This document shows positions 51,829-61,938 of a stretch of DNA of 64,000 nucleotides, piece after piece. Every line of letters begins with the position of its first letter. Positions within the stretch are counted from its first letter, which is position 1. The DNA is from Kineococcus sp. NBC_00420 (GTDB lineage: Bacteria; Actinomycetota; Actinomycetes; Actinomycetales; Kineococcaceae), in assembly GCF_036021035.1 (NCBI RefSeq), contig NZ_CP107930.1, positions 248,001 through 312,000 on the forward strand, in the 5' to 3' direction. The notes beneath the pieces are model-generated. The model was given only the letters and a program-made list of their open reading frames with translations, was not told the DNA's origin and searched no databases. Both the position numbers and the translations under genes were made by a program.

Positions 51829-52703
51829 GAGAGACCGATTTCAAAGGGTTCGGGTGAGTCGGCGCAGCATCATCCGCGAATAGGCGATCTGCACCATCGC
51901 CACCGCCGAAGAGATCGTGCGCTCGTAGTCACGGGCGAGGCGACGGGCTCGGCTGATCCAAGCGAAGAAGCGTTCCACGACCCAGCGACGAGGCAGCACC
52001 GTGAACCCGGTGCTGCCTGGCTGACGGCAGATCACCACGACCTGCAACCCCAACCTCTCGGCGTGCTCGACGAAAGCCCTCTTGAAACCCTGGTCGCACC
52101 AGATCGCCCGTACGCTGGGGAACTGCTCCGCGATGAGATCGAGCAACGCGATGCCGCCAGCGTTGTCACTGACGTCGGCGCCGGTGACCACCACATCGAC
52201 GAGGTTACCTTCCTCCCCCGCAAGCGGGAGGTGCCCCCAGTCGCGACGGCGGCGAACCGTTTGCGACCGCTGGTCTTCTTGCCCGCGTCGAAGCCGCGGT
52301 GGTGCCCGCCTTCGGCGGTTTTGACCGACTGGGAGTCGATGATCAGCGCACTTGGAGCTGTGCTGCGCGTTTTCTCAAGCGGTCACGGGTCCTGGTCTCA
52401 TCGGCGAGGCGTTGGAAGAAGCCGTCGAGGGTGAGCTTCCGCTTCCAGCCCAGGCAGGTCTACCAAGGCGGGAAGTCGTGGGGCAGGGCACGCCACTTCG
52501 TGCCGTTGTCGACTCGTGCCGTTGTCGACGACGTAGAAGATCGCGTTCAGCACTTCCCGCAGGTTTGCCCGAGGTCGTCCCGGTTTCTCCGTCGGCGGCG
52601 GCAGGAGAAGCTCCACGATGGCCCACTCGTCGTCGGTGAGGTCGGTGAGGTCGGTGGCGCGGTCACCGGGTCAGGATGCCGCACCATCCTTTGAATCACT
52701 CTC
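51829..52703 (-). pseudogene. decayed IS5-family element
   Basis: Left end GAGAGACCGATTTCAAAGG and inverted right end GAGAGTGATTCAAAGG are imperfect inverted repeats. Transposase blocks appear in different frames: LREVLNAIFYVVDNGT (52398-52616), then a middle part around 52300, and the intact C-terminal [22 protein letters not shown] with RWVVERFFAWISRARRLARDYERTISSAVAM (51841-52194). Several frameshifts prevent a full protein. It is related to the remnant at 21727-23980. Confidence 0.85.
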
Positions 52704-53200
52704 TGAGATGCAGGGTGTACGCCGTCCTCGGCGGTTACGGTTTTGGATGTCGAGTTCACGGTCACGACCAGGGTACGCTGTGCGTTGGACTCTCCTCAGG
52801 TAATCGTCTTGGTGCGGGTACCCCAACGAGCGTTGAACCGGTGCGGGGTGTGCTAGCGGAGGTACCGTCGTTTCGACAACGGTTGCGGAGTATGTCGATG
52901 ACGGGTGTTCGTACTGGACACTACCCTCGATCTTTCATCGCGCCGGGATGGCAGTATGTCAGGCGCTGGAACGGCGGGTCGGGTAGGCCCGTCGGTGCCG
53001 GGTCCCAGCATCGCCGTGCCATGGCATCAGGAACCGACTGGCGACCGAGACGATGTCCCGGCATGGGCTGCTCAGGTAGTCTGCTGGAGTCGTCGAATAG
53101 GAAGATTCGGGTGCTGACCTGGTTGACGCTTGGGCTCCTTCGCCCCGAAACCACTGGTCGGGCTAGCGATGCGGGTACTCGGTAATTCTACCCGTCGCTA
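52704..53200 (+). pseudogene. decayed, internally deleted ISL3 element
   Basis: The start aligns with the left part of the intact ISL3 copy: GAGATGCAGGGTGTACGCCG here corresponds to 24978 onward there. It encodes NRCG then RRYRRFD of the zinc ribbon. It then jumps to the C-terminal part, LLESSNRKIRVLTW, which matches the GLVESMNTKIRVLTR block. Most of the catalytic domain is missing and all frames are broken. The divergence from the two other copies shows it is much older. Confidence 0.75.
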
Positions 53201-53250
53201 CGGGGTCGTTAAGGCCATAAAAGCTTGAAGCATATGCAGAGGAACTTGGC

Positions 53251-54353
53251 TCATTTTCTCATCTTTTTCGCCGTATACATGGCAGCATCTGCGCGCTGCA
53301 GCAATTCGTCTGCCGTAACCGAACCATCGGCGGCTACGGCCGATCCGATGCTTCCCGAGATGCGCACGACGACATCGCCCAGGTGGAAAGGTTGCCGCAG
53401 CGCGGAATCTACGCGAGCCGCAACGTCATCTGGCAACTGCGGATCATCGACACGCTCCAAGACCAGGATGAACTCATCTCCCCCAATGCGAGCTACGGAA
53501 TCGTCTGCTCGCAGCAGCCCAGCGAGACGTTGTGCGGTCAACTGCAGGAGGTGGTCTCCGGCGGCGTGACCGTGGCGGTCGTTCACCGGCTTGAAGTAGT
53601 CCAGGTCGACGTAGATCACCGCAGTGAGGGCACGGGGGCCACTCGACCTCAGAGACCTCTCCAGCTTCTGGTACAACCCGTACCGATTGAGTGTTTGCGT
53701 CAACGGGTCATGGTTTGCGGTATGCACCAGCTCCTCGTGTTGACTGCGCCGCTCAACCTCCAAGGCGGCCCGCTCCACGGCGAGAGCCGCCATCTCGCTC
53801 TCCTGTCGCGCCGTCAACCACGTGATGTTGAAGATCAGCACGAGGGTTCCGATCAGGACGGTGCCCGTGGTGAGGTGACTCAGTGTTAACGGCAGGGGGT
53901 CCGCTGCCAACCAAGGACGATCAGCCCCTGGACAGTCGCCGTCGCCACGGTGATGATCACCATGCTGGGTCGCCACGCACGGGACCCGCTCCATTGCAGA
54001 TGGGCACAGGCCGTCACGGCGGCGAAGATGGGAACCAGGAAACTCATCCCCGTCGGTGCCACAGCCAGCGTGCAAGCGCTACAGCCGAGGAAGACCCGCA
54101 ACCACACCCGATTATCCAATCGTCCGCCGCCGAGCAAGCGCTGCACCGGCTCAGATCGGAGCAGGAAAGCCAGCGGCCACCCCACCGCCTGCGTCCACAG
54201 AGGCGAGATGATGGCTCCGGTCGGCAGCAGGAGGTGCCAGATCACGACGGCAGCGATCGCGTTCGTCACAGCTCCCCCCACAGGAAGCAGCCACGGTCTC
54301 GCGACCTGCAGTAGCGGTGGAGGCGTACCGCCGTTCTCCTTCTGCAACCACAT
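53251..54353 (-). pseudogene. membrane GGDEF diguanylate cyclase with frameshift
   Basis: The N-terminal frame starts MWLQKENGGTPPP (54353) and encodes six or so hydrophobic segments ending at LIVLGWQ. It then hits a stop. The continuation lies one frame over from about 53905 (PLTLSHLTTGTVLIGTLVLIF). The C-terminal GGDEF domain is complete: DPLTQTLNRYGLYQKL, VIYVDLDYFKPVNDRHGHAAGD, an inhibitory RxxD (RADD) five residues before GGDEF, and the final DAAMYTAKK. A single-base indel near 53905 explains the split. Without it this would make cyclic di-GMP. Confidence 0.82.
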
Positions 54354-55150
54354 CAGCCTTCCTCTAGTCGCTGGTGATCTTGATCGTCCGAACCGGCTAG
54401 TACCCGGCGAGGATGATCGGCCGCCCCGCCGCGGGGCGCACCAGACAGAACATCGGCAACCACGATCGTCAGCTGCATCCCCCAGTCGAGTGGTGGAAAT
54501 CAGCGCCCACCTGCTCATCGCCTGCGATGAGCCCCACCTGGTGCACATGGAGTCGCGAAGAGTCGCTGTCCGGAAGGCACGTGCAGGCTTACAGCGAGGC
54601 GGTGATGACTCCCGCATCCCGCTCCTCCCCGCCTTGGGTGATTGAAGCAGCCAATCGAGAGATATCGGTAAAGTAGTGCGGTGAGAAGCTCTGGCTAAGC
54701 GTCACCACCGCTGCGCACTGGGAGGTATCAGTGGAAGACTTATGCTCAAGCTGTGACAACTCCGAGCAGCTGACGGTCGCCGTCATGGGCATGGGTGGAC
54801 CAGAGACCGGTCGTGGCACTACGACATCCCGCTTCTTACTAGGGCCCGCTGCCGTGGGCAGTCGACCAGTTCAGCTGCCGGCCAGGCCCGAGTGCTGATG
54901 CACCATCAGCATCCAGCACCCATGCCGGATGCGTCCTGCAGTGATCATGCTGAGTGCTCGGGATGGCTGACACCACGCGAGAGGAGCTTGACCCGATCTC
55001 CTGGAAGGCAAGACCCGATAAACCAATCATGACTAGACGACGACCACCTCGCTGTCTGCGACGACGCGCCGGAGACGGGGACGGGCTTCAGGTAGCCCCG
55101 CACCGCTGGCATCTCCTGGGCAGCCCACGGATTGACTACGCAAGGATGCA
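54354..55150. other. stretch without recognisable genes
   Basis: About 800 bases between the cyclase remnant and the IS1380 element. Only short open frames without family features occur. A G/C hairpin-like GCCGCCCCGCCGCGGGGCG lies near 54420. I see no tRNA or other RNA gene. Confidence 0.5.
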
Positions 55151-55154
55151 CTAG

Positions 55155-56814
55155 CCTCAATCTTTCACGAGGTCGGGGCTGGGCGGTGGCCACGCTGATT
55201 CTTGTGTGAGTTGAGGGATGTTCTGCTCGGGGCAGGACTGATCGCCGCGCCTGTACGCGGTTTCCAAGATCCTGGTCGTCGGGGCGAGGTTTGGGGGTCA
55301 GGGGCTCAAGGCGGCCAGTCGGTGCTGGCCGGTGAGGAGCAGCTGGCTCCAGGGCCAGTCCCGGGCCAGCCGTAGGGTTCGTCGACGGGCGCTACTGACC
55401 AGGCGTCCGGCGACCGCGAACAACCGCAGCCGCAGGGTCTTGGGTTCCCAGCACCTGGCTGGTGTGCCGGACAAGGCCAGGTGCTGGGTCCAGGCGATCA
55501 GGTCGTTGGCCAACCCCACGATCTGCAGCCAGATCTGGTTGGCGGCGAAAGAGTGCAGGGGCAGGTTGCGGGCGCCGGTGTCTTTCAGACACCGGATGCG
55601 GTCCTCAGCCCGGGCCCGCAGGCGATGGGTGAGTTCGTGCTCAGCAACCCGGCCGCCAGAGATGTTGGTGGCGAAGATCGTGATCCGCCAGCCGTCGACG
55701 TCGGTCAGGCCGAGCTGGGCGCCGGGGTTGGGTCGTTCCCTGCGGGCGATGATCCGCATGCCGGGTGGCCAGGGACGGGCGGTCCAGGAAGGGGCCAGGT
55801 CCTCGATCCAGGCGGAGATGTCAGCGACCTGGGCGCCGTCGCGGCGGGAACCATCGGGGTCGATCGCAGCTCGCCAGGCTTGACGCGGGACTCTCGGGAT
55901 AGCTGCGGCGATCCGTTGTCCGGCCTGCAGCCCAATCGAATACGACAGATCTGCGTTGTGCAGGTGCCATATGAACTCCTTCACTCCGGCGCCGGCGTCG
56001 CCGCGGATCATCACCCGATTCCGAACATCCTCGGGCAGCTGGGCCAGGACGTCGGTGGTCAGGTTGATGTGAGCCCCGGCGTCGTTGGCGGTGGCCCGAC
56101 CGATCCGCAGTGTTCCGCCGACGTACTCTCCGGTCCCACCGGGACCGTGATCCACGAACGCTAGGATCGGGTGAAACCCGAAGGTCCGTTTCCAGGTTGA
56201 AGTGGCCCCTTCCTTGTCCGAATGGGCAGCCAGGATCGTGGCGTCCAGATCCACGATGACCGGACCGTCCTGGGGAATCGGAGCGGGTACCTGCGCGGTG
56301 GACCACACTCGTTGGCGGGTGATGGCGTGGGCGGCGCGCAGCGCCGCCAAGGCTGCGGGAGCGTCGGCGGCCAGGCGCGTGATGAGGCGGGAGACGGTGG
56401 GGTCGGAGGCGACGTGTCCGAACAGGGCTGGTTGGGCACGGATGGCGGCCAGGTCGGCCAGACAGTCCCCGCCCAGTGCGATCGCGGTCGTCAGGTCCAG
56501 GACGATCTTGCCGGGGTCGTGGATGGCCAGGGGTGCGCGCCACGGTGAGAGTGCCTGGCTCAAGGTCTTGGTCAGGCCGATGATGTCGGCGGTTTGACGC
56601 AAGAGACTGGCGCCAGAGTGGGTGGTCAGCGACTCGCCGCCGGTGGTCAAGACGGTGCTGGAGTGGGGTCGTCTACTCTGCACTTGCGGAGTGCCTCTCT
56701 GGAGCGGGATCGTTTGCCTTCGACGAGCGAAATGATCTACTGCAGGGCAGGCACTTCCGTGTATTTCGGGTTGGTGTCAACGCAGACGCTTCAGTTCCGC
56801 GTGAAAGATCGAGG
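55155..56814 (-). mobile_element. IS1380-family insertion sequence, second type
   Basis: The element is 1660 bp. The ends CCTCAATCTTTCACGAGG and (inverted) CCTCGATCTTTCACGCGG are inverted repeats with two mismatches. The 4-bp CTAG is duplicated at 55151-55154 and 56815-56818. It is not a copy of the element at 6859-8650: ends and transposase differ. Confidence 0.93.
55298..56683 (-). CDS. IS1380-family transposase
   Basis: A 461-residue transposase. The DDE candidates are PVIVDLDATILAAHSDKEG (Asp), NRVMIRGDAGAGVKEF (Asp) and RARAEDRIRCLKDTGARNLP (Glu). The FAANQIWLQIVGLANDLIAW helix follows, as is typical of IS1380 enzymes. The start is a GTG at 56683, inside the right inverted repeat by about 130 bases. 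The gene looks complete. Confidence 0.93.
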   Translation of the reverse strand: MQSRRPHSSTVLTTGGESLTTHSGASLLRQTADIIGLTKTLSQALSPWRAPLAIHDPGKIVLDLTTAIALGGDCLADLAAIRAQPALFGHVASDPTVSRLITRLAADAPAALAALRAAHAITRQRVWSTAQVPAPIPQDGPVIVDLDATILAAHSDKEGATSTWKRTFGFHPILAFVDHGPGGTGEYVGGTLRIGRATANDAGAHINLTTDVLAQLPEDVRNRVMIRGDAGAGVKEFIWHLHNADLSYSIGLQAGQRIAAAIPRVPRQAWRAAIDPDGSRRDGAQVADISAWIEDLAPSWTARPWPPGMRIIARRERPNPGAQLGLTDVDGWRITIFATNISGGRVAEHELTHRLRARAEDRIRCLKDTGARNLPLHSFAANQIWLQIVGLANDLIAWTQHLALSGTPARCWEPKTLRLRLFAVAGRLVSSARRRTLRLARDWPWSQLLLTGQHRLAALSP

Positions 56815-56818
56815 CTAG

Positions 56819-57868
56819 TGGTTCTCGCGTGGCTTGGACGCCAGGGAGGGATTGCAGAAGGACCGGAGGAACGGTGGGTCATTACGGCTTCACCTGTATC
56901 TGACCGGGCCCGCGGTAGTCCTTCGCAGATCAGCACTATCCGTCGCCTGCGTCGCTCGCGGCCGTGGTGGCCTGACGTTGTCATCAGCTCCCCCCGGGTG
57001 TCGCGTCGTCACTGCGTGCAGTAACGCTAGCCCGAACGGGTGATGATCGTGGCGTCTTGACGAAGATTCTGTACAACGAACGCTCAGCCGCTCAAGAACC
57101 AGTGCCCAGAAGGAACAGATGCGATGCCTGGCCTCGCCTTGTTGCTGGACACGCTGGTTCAGCCCTCGATCGGGAGTCGAGGAGTGCCTACTCCGCCCGG
57201 TACGTGTTGGCGACCCACAAATTTTCCCGCCTGCCACGGCCTACCACGACCTGCCACGGCCTGCCCGTCGCCGCGAGCTGCCCGCCGACGCCGTTCAGGC
57301 ATCGGACACCTCAGCCCTGTGAAGTACGAAGCTCTTCAGACCGCGGCGACTGCGGCCTGATCAGTTTGTCCGAGAACCCGGGTCGAGCTGCTTAAGTCAA
57401 CCCCTCGACGTGCACCTGTCTGCTTGGCCTACCTGCTCGACCTACCTGCTCGGACCACCACCGCCCCGAGCGTGACGACGCTCGGGCTCACCGACCCCGG
57501 CCAGCTCCCGGATCCAACCCGGGGTCTCCACACCACGCTTCACATCAGCCGCCACCCGCGCCCGAGCCGCCACCGCCCGCACCCGCGGCAAGACCACGCA
57601 CCCGCCCGTCACCGCGGTGCGGCTTCCCAACCTACCGCTGACCCGACCCGTCACCGCAACGTCACGACCTGTGACGTCCCCGACGCGCCGGAATGGCGCG
57701 ACCGGACTCCACCCGCACCCGCACCCGGCGCCCCGCGACGTGCCACAGCCGGTACACCAACCGCTCACCTCTTCACCAAACATCACCCCAACGGCCCAAC
57801 AACAGGTCTACGGTGACCCCCGACCGGCGAAGACGCCGGCCAGCCGTAACTTGCTGGGGGGCAACATC
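56819..57868. other. stretch without recognisable genes
   Basis: About 1 kb between the IS1380 element and the CARDB gene. Short frames here are Arg/Pro/Thr-rich translations without motifs. A local repeat of CTACCACGACCTGCCACGGC-like sequence is seen at 57230-57270. It should hold the promoter of the CARDB gene near its right end, but no clear boxes are visible. Confidence 0.5.
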
Positions 57869-58789
57869 ATGGGAACGAAGAACTCTTCCACCGTCCGGGC
57901 GTTCGCTGCGGTGGGGGCCGCAGCGCTCGCCCTCGTGGGCTTGGCCGGGTCGGCCGACGCCGCCACCGCTCGCGCGGCCGCCGCCAGGCCCGACCTCGTG
58001 GTGTCCTCCCTGAAGTGGGCACCACTGTCACCGGCGGCCGGGCAACAGCTCCGATTCAACGCGGTCATCACCAACCAGGGCACCGCCGCCACACCGGCAG
58101 GGACCATCAGCGGGGTCGCGTTCGAGGTCGACGGGCGCAAGCGCACCTGGTCCGACACCACGACCACCGCCATCCAGCCCGGCCAATCGGTCCTGGTCAC
58201 CGCCAACGGCGGCCCCACCGGGTCGGCGACCTGGACGACCACTGCCGGCTCGCATACGCTGCGGGCCGTCGTCGATGACGTGGCGCGCATCCCCGAGTCG
58301 AACGAGGGGAACAACACCCGCAACGCGACGGTGACGGTCGCTTCGGGGCTGTCCGTCCGGCCCGGTGGCGCGGGGCTGCTCGTCGGTTTTGCGAACCTGA
58401 ACCGGCCCACGGTCTTAACGACCAACATCACCGGTGACCTCTACGCCGGGTGCTTCGACCAGCAGGACGTCCTCGTTGACGGCACGGAGCAGTTCGTCGG
58501 CGCCTGGACGATCGGGCGCAACACCCCGAACTACGGCGGGAAGTTCTTCGACGGGGAGGTGATGCTGTCCGCGGTCCAGACGCAGCAGACGGTCGGCGCC
58601 GACCTGCAGGAGGTCTACTACTCCTACCAAGGTCACAGCCCCGTCCCGTGCGCCACCGGTCAGACCGCGCGCTTCACCGGCTTCCACGCCTCCTCCATCA
58701 CCCTCACCCGCTGGCCGGGGAAGTTCGGCTCCGAAGGCCCGGCGCTAGCCCGGGTGCAGCAAGACGTAGACCTGGTGCTGCCGGTCTGA
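57869..58789 (+). CDS. secreted CARDB-domain protein
   Basis: A 306-residue protein. A signal peptide (AFAAVGAAALALVGLAGSADA) is followed by ARPDLVVSSLKWAPLSPAAGQQLRF, INQG-type TNQGTAATPAG, and SHTLRAVVDDVARIPESNEGNN, the hallmarks of a CARDB adhesion-like beta-sandwich (residues 45-150). The C-terminal 150 residues have no family I recognise; they contain one Cys pair (YAGCFDQQD and VPCATGQ). The ATG at 57869 is preceded by GGGGGG. It is probably extracellular or wall-associated. Confidence 0.82.
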   Translation: MGTKNSSTVRAFAAVGAAALALVGLAGSADAATARAAAARPDLVVSSLKWAPLSPAAGQQLRFNAVITNQGTAATPAGTISGVAFEVDGRKRTWSDTTTTAIQPGQSVLVTANGGPTGSATWTTTAGSHTLRAVVDDVARIPESNEGNNTRNATVTVASGLSVRPGGAGLLVGFANLNRPTVLTTNITGDLYAGCFDQQDVLVDGTEQFVGAWTIGRNTPNYGGKFFDGEVMLSAVQTQQTVGADLQEVYYSYQGHSPVPCATGQTARFTGFHASSITLTRWPGKFGSEGPALARVQQDVDLVLPV

Positions 58790-58924
58790 CCCGGCCGGAC
58801 TCCCCTCGAAGAGATTCCGCCGGCCGCGAGCGCCGTCGGACCCGAGCGCCGCGGCGCAGGTGCAGGTCAGGGCCGGGAGCTGCTCAAGCACGCAGGGCCG
58901 TCAACCGCGCGAACAGTTCACCGG

Positions 58925-59113
58925 TCACCGACCGATCACCCACAGGAACCGGCCAAACATCCCCGCCGCTACCGCGTCAGACAACCCAACCTCGAATAGT
59001 TCGCGGAGCGCGGGGTCGTCCCAGCCCACGTCGTGGCCGCCGGCCTTCACGGGCGAGGCGAACAAACTTTCGCAAAGTCGCGAAACCCTGGACGTACCGC
59101 GATCGCAGAACAA
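58925..59113 (-). other. possible short coding remnant after pobA
   Basis: The gap between the CARDB gene and pobA holds a minus-strand frame ending LRELFEVGLSDAVAAGMFGR. This looks more protein-like than other frames here, but I recognise no family and no start is convincing. It could be the tail of a lost gene. Confidence 0.25.
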
Positions 59114-59114
59114 G

Positions 59115-60290
59115 TCAGATGTGCAGCGACAGGCCGGCGAAGTTCTCGGCCAGCCCTGTGCGTGCGGCGTGACTGCTGGCCAACCACCGCAGTTGCGACA
59201 GTTGCAGCTGTGCGGCGAAGGGGTCGCTGCCGGTGTGCAACATGTCGGTCATCCACCATGCGAAGTGCGTCGCGCGCCAGACCCGCCGCAGGGCAAGGTC
59301 AGAGTAGGACTCCGCCAGAACATGGTCATCTTTGCGGAGCAGCGACACCAACGCCGGGGCGAGGAGGGCGACGTCCGCGATGGCCAGATTCAACCCCTTC
59401 GCCCCGGTGGGCGGCAGAATGTGGGCGGCGTCACCAGCCAGGAACAACTGACCATGCCGCATCGGGGTCTGAACCAGACTCCGCATCGGCAGGACCGACT
59501 TCTCCGTGATGGGCCCGCTCGTCAGATGGAAACCCCGCCGACCCGAGCCCAGCCTGTGTGACAACGTCTCCCAGATCCGATCGTCTGACCAGTCCGCGAG
59601 ATCGGTGCCGTTGGGAACCTGCAGGTAGAGCCGGCTGACACTCGACGAACGCATGGAGTGCATGGCGAATCCGTCGGAGTGCCAGGCGTATCTGACGTGG
59701 TCGGTGGAGGGGGCCACCTGGGCCAGGACTCCCAACCAGGAGTGCGGGTAGACCCGCTCGAAGCGGGTACGGACAGCTTCGGGGACCGCTGAGCGACTGG
59801 GACCAAATGATCCATCGCAACCCGCCACCACCGCCGCCTCGACTCGGCCGGGGGCTCCGTCCGCGTCGAGGTAGGTGACGTAGGGAGAGTCTGAATCGAC
59901 GTCGTGGACCCGGGTGTCGCTCACCTCGTACACGATCTGCTGTCCGCGTCGTTGTGCCGCGGCATCGAGGTCCTTCTGCACCTCGGCTTGGCCGTAGACC
60001 ACCGTGCTACGTCCGGTCAGTTCCTCAAAGTCGATGAACACCTCGTCATCAGGCCAGGTGAGGTAGATGCCCCGATGCTCTCCACCCTCGGCCTTCAGGC
60101 GGTCGCCGAGACCAGCGGCGGTGAGTACGTCCACGCTGGACTGCTCGAGCACCCCAGCACGGATGCGGGCACCGACGTGAGCTCGCGACCTGCTCTCCAA
60201 CAGGATGGAGTCGACGCCGTCCGCAGCGAGAAGGTGGGAGAGGAGAAGGCCGGCAGGCCCGGCACCGATGATGACGACTTCAGTTCGCAC
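59115..60290 (-). CDS. pobA: 4-hydroxybenzoate 3-monooxygenase
   Basis: A 391-residue flavin monooxygenase, close to the usual 390-395 length. It has the FAD motif IIGAGPAGLLLSHLL, ESRSRAHVGARIRAGVLEQ, VYGQAEVQKDL, the DG motif GCDGSFGPSRSAVP, and LFLAGDAAHILPPTGAKGLNLAIAD. These are specific for PobA, which converts 4-hydroxybenzoate to protocatechuate with NADPH. The start is a GTG at 60290. No protocatechuate genes and no pobR regulator lie in the window. The intradiol-like lipoprotein at 31432 is not a standard protocatechuate dioxygenase. Confidence 0.93.
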   Translation of the reverse strand: MRTEVVIIGAGPAGLLLSHLLAADGVDSILLESRSRAHVGARIRAGVLEQSSVDVLTAAGLGDRLKAEGGEHRGIYLTWPDDEVFIDFEELTGRSTVVYGQAEVQKDLDAAAQRRGQQIVYEVSDTRVHDVDSDSPYVTYLDADGAPGRVEAAVVAGCDGSFGPSRSAVPEAVRTRFERVYPHSWLGVLAQVAPSTDHVRYAWHSDGFAMHSMRSSSVSRLYLQVPNGTDLADWSDDRIWETLSHRLGSGRRGFHLTSGPITEKSVLPMRSLVQTPMRHGQLFLAGDAAHILPPTGAKGLNLAIADVALLAPALVSLLRKDDHVLAESYSDLALRRVWRATHFAWWMTDMLHTGSDPFAAQLQLSQLRWLASSHAARTGLAENFAGLSLHI

Positions 60291-61271
60291 GCAAACACCA
60301 TGGCACCCCCGTCGCGTCCGCGTCCTCGATTCGATGGATGCTCTGGCGAACTACTGATCCGTTCGAGTGAGCACATCGTCGCCGAGTCCGACAAGTTGAC
60401 AATTTTCTGACAGTTCTTGGTGAGCGCCAGAACAGAACCCCGTGAAGAGTGCAGCAGCAACCTTCTGCTTCTACCAGGCCCCTGATCGCGGCGGACAGAC
60501 CCGGCGCGATCAGGCCCGGCGCGCGATAGGTATCGGCTAGAGCCAGCAACCCCGACCTTGAGTCCGCGAGCGCCGGAAGGCTCGAACGCTGCAGCGCAAC
60601 TCGACCAAATCATGAACCGGATGGCGTGCACCGAGCACCGTCCGGTCGCGACGGTGCGGGAGAGCGTCGGGTAGGACCCGTTGGTGGTCGCGGGGTGCAG
60701 GTGGGCCCCGGCGGATGGCAGTCGCTGGTGTTCGAGGGTGGAGGCGTCGGTGTGCTCCCCGCAAGAGTCCGCGCGCAACCCCTAATACGCCAGGACCAAT
60801 AGCTGGTCATACAGCTCTTCTCGCCGCGCTACCGCGGCTACGAACCTCGCCGCACGTAACGGCTCCGTACCTGGTCTTGCGCTCGTTTGGGTTCATGCGA
60901 CCAGGACCCGCGGAGGTCGACGGGGCAACGAAATCTCGCCTGCCGGGCCTGGGAGTACGCCCTGGAGTCTGCCGTACTGCCGGGCCGGTCACGGTCATCG
61001 AGCCACCCCCCGCGTCGCCTGTCGACAACGTACCGCGTCGACTGCCTTGGGCGGCCAGTCCGCCCGACTCGCTAGCGGGCTGCTAGCCGGATCAGCGGAT
61101 GCAGACGACTTCCCCGGTGACGCCTACCGCGCCGGACGCGGCATCACCGGGCCCGGCAGGAGCCGGATGGCCTCCTCCACCGCGTCAGCCCACCGAAGCA
61201 CTGAAGGCACCATGTCTGTCAATGGCCAGGTTGCGGGGGTCCCTCGGCAGGAGCCGCACCGGGACTCTGTG
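60291..61271. other. stretch without recognisable genes
   Basis: About 980 bases between pobA and whiB. Overlapping frames are low-complexity and have no motifs. A TTGACA lies at 60396, followed by an imperfect palindrome GTTCTTGG...CCAGAAC at 60413-60433, which could be a regulatory site for pobA or a lost divergent gene. Confidence 0.45.
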
Positions 61272-61508
61272 TCATACGCCGCGCCGGGAGAAGCGCTCAC
61301 GCTGAACAGGCATGAGACCACCCAGCAGACCATGGCGCCGCGACGTCACGCTCTCCACGGAGAGTGCCTCATCCAGGCAGGCCCGTCGCACCGGGCAGGC
61401 GTCGCAGATCTGCAGAGCGCGGGGGTGGGCTCGTCGGGTGGAGTCGAAGGTCTCATCGAAAAGTTCAACGAAATCGCGGCAGGCAGCGCGGTGACGCCAC
61501 TCGTTCAT
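61272..61508 (-). CDS. WhiB-family iron-sulfur transcription factor
   Basis: A 78-residue WhiB-like protein. The four Fe-S cysteines appear as ACRDF and ICDACPVRRACLDEA (spacing C...CxxCxxxxxC). The usual GxWGG turn reads GLLGGL, so the Trp is replaced by Leu, and a basic tail follows. WhiB proteins are found in actinobacteria and their phages and act with sigma factor as redox or NO-responsive regulators. The ATG at 61508 has GGAGGG upstream. A 13-bp tandem repeat (61525-61576) lies in its leader or promoter. Confidence 0.85.
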   Translation of the reverse strand: MNEWRHRAACRDFVELFDETFDSTRRAHPRALQICDACPVRRACLDEALSVESVTSRRHGLLGGLMPVQRERFSRRGV

Positions 61509-61524
61509 CGGTTGCCCTCCTCGG

Positions 61525-61576
61525 CTGATCTGCCGCTCTGATCTGCCGCTCTGATCTACCGGTCTGATCTACCAGT
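61525..61576. repeat. 13-bp tandem repeat, four units, upstream of whiB
   Basis: Two CTGATCTGCCGCT units are followed by CTGATCTACCGGT and CTGATCTACCAGT. The period and the CTGATC start match the 15-unit array at 48358-48552. It lies 16 bases upstream of the whiB ATG. Confidence 0.93.
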
Positions 61577-61581
61577 CTGGT

Positions 61582-61630
61582 GCTCAGCCGGCGGGTGTCG
61601 CGATGTGACCCGCTGTCCCGCCAGCTGAGC
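61582..61630. repeat. conserved hairpin repeat, copy 1
   Basis: Arms GCTCAGCCGGCGGG (61582-61595) and CCCGCCAGCTGAGC (61617-61630) pair with one G-U or mismatch around 21 bases. The right arm is followed by GGCCCGCATCCG. The same structure recurs at 62361-62408. Confidence 0.8.
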
Positions 61631-61698
61631 GGCCCGCATCCGGAGGGCCACCCCTTCGATCGACCAAGACCGTCAAGAGCTGAGGACCACCCCGACGC

Positions 61699-61938
61699 TC
61701 ACGCGAGACGCCGCGCCAGGAGCAGGTCCAGGAGGATGTGCGGCTGTTGCCACCAGCGTTCGACGACACCGTCACCGCGGTCATCGACACCGACCAGGAT
61801 GACGGTGATGCCGTGGGCCTGGAGATCGGTGGCGATGTCGTCGGGTAGGAGGTCGTTGACCTGCAGGCGGTGCACCCGGCGGCGGGTGAAGTCGTCCAGC
61901 TCATCCCACTACGCCTGCAGCGAGTCAGCTTGAGTCAC
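61699..61938 (-). pseudogene. small W-W family gene with TAG at a Trp position
   Basis: From GTG 61938 the frame reads VTQADSLQA, then TAG (61909-61911), then WDELDDFTRRRVHRLQVN and LLPDDIATDLQAHGITVILVG to a TGA at 61699. Aligned with the intact gene at 62889-63143 (VTTEPSSFDTWW...), the TAG falls exactly on the first Trp of the WW pair. A TGG to TAG change explains it. No good start follows the TAG, so the gene is probably dead. It overlaps the end of the adjacent paralogue by four bases (GTGA). Confidence 0.7.

Noticed and set aside
57230-57270. Tandem repeat of CCTGCCACGGCC-type units
   Set aside because: Only two or three imperfect units with low complexity; not enough to call a repeat family.
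60396-60433. Promoter for a gene divergent from pobA
   Set aside because: TTGACA is present with an imperfect palindrome, but no -10 box and no downstream gene could be found on the plus strand.
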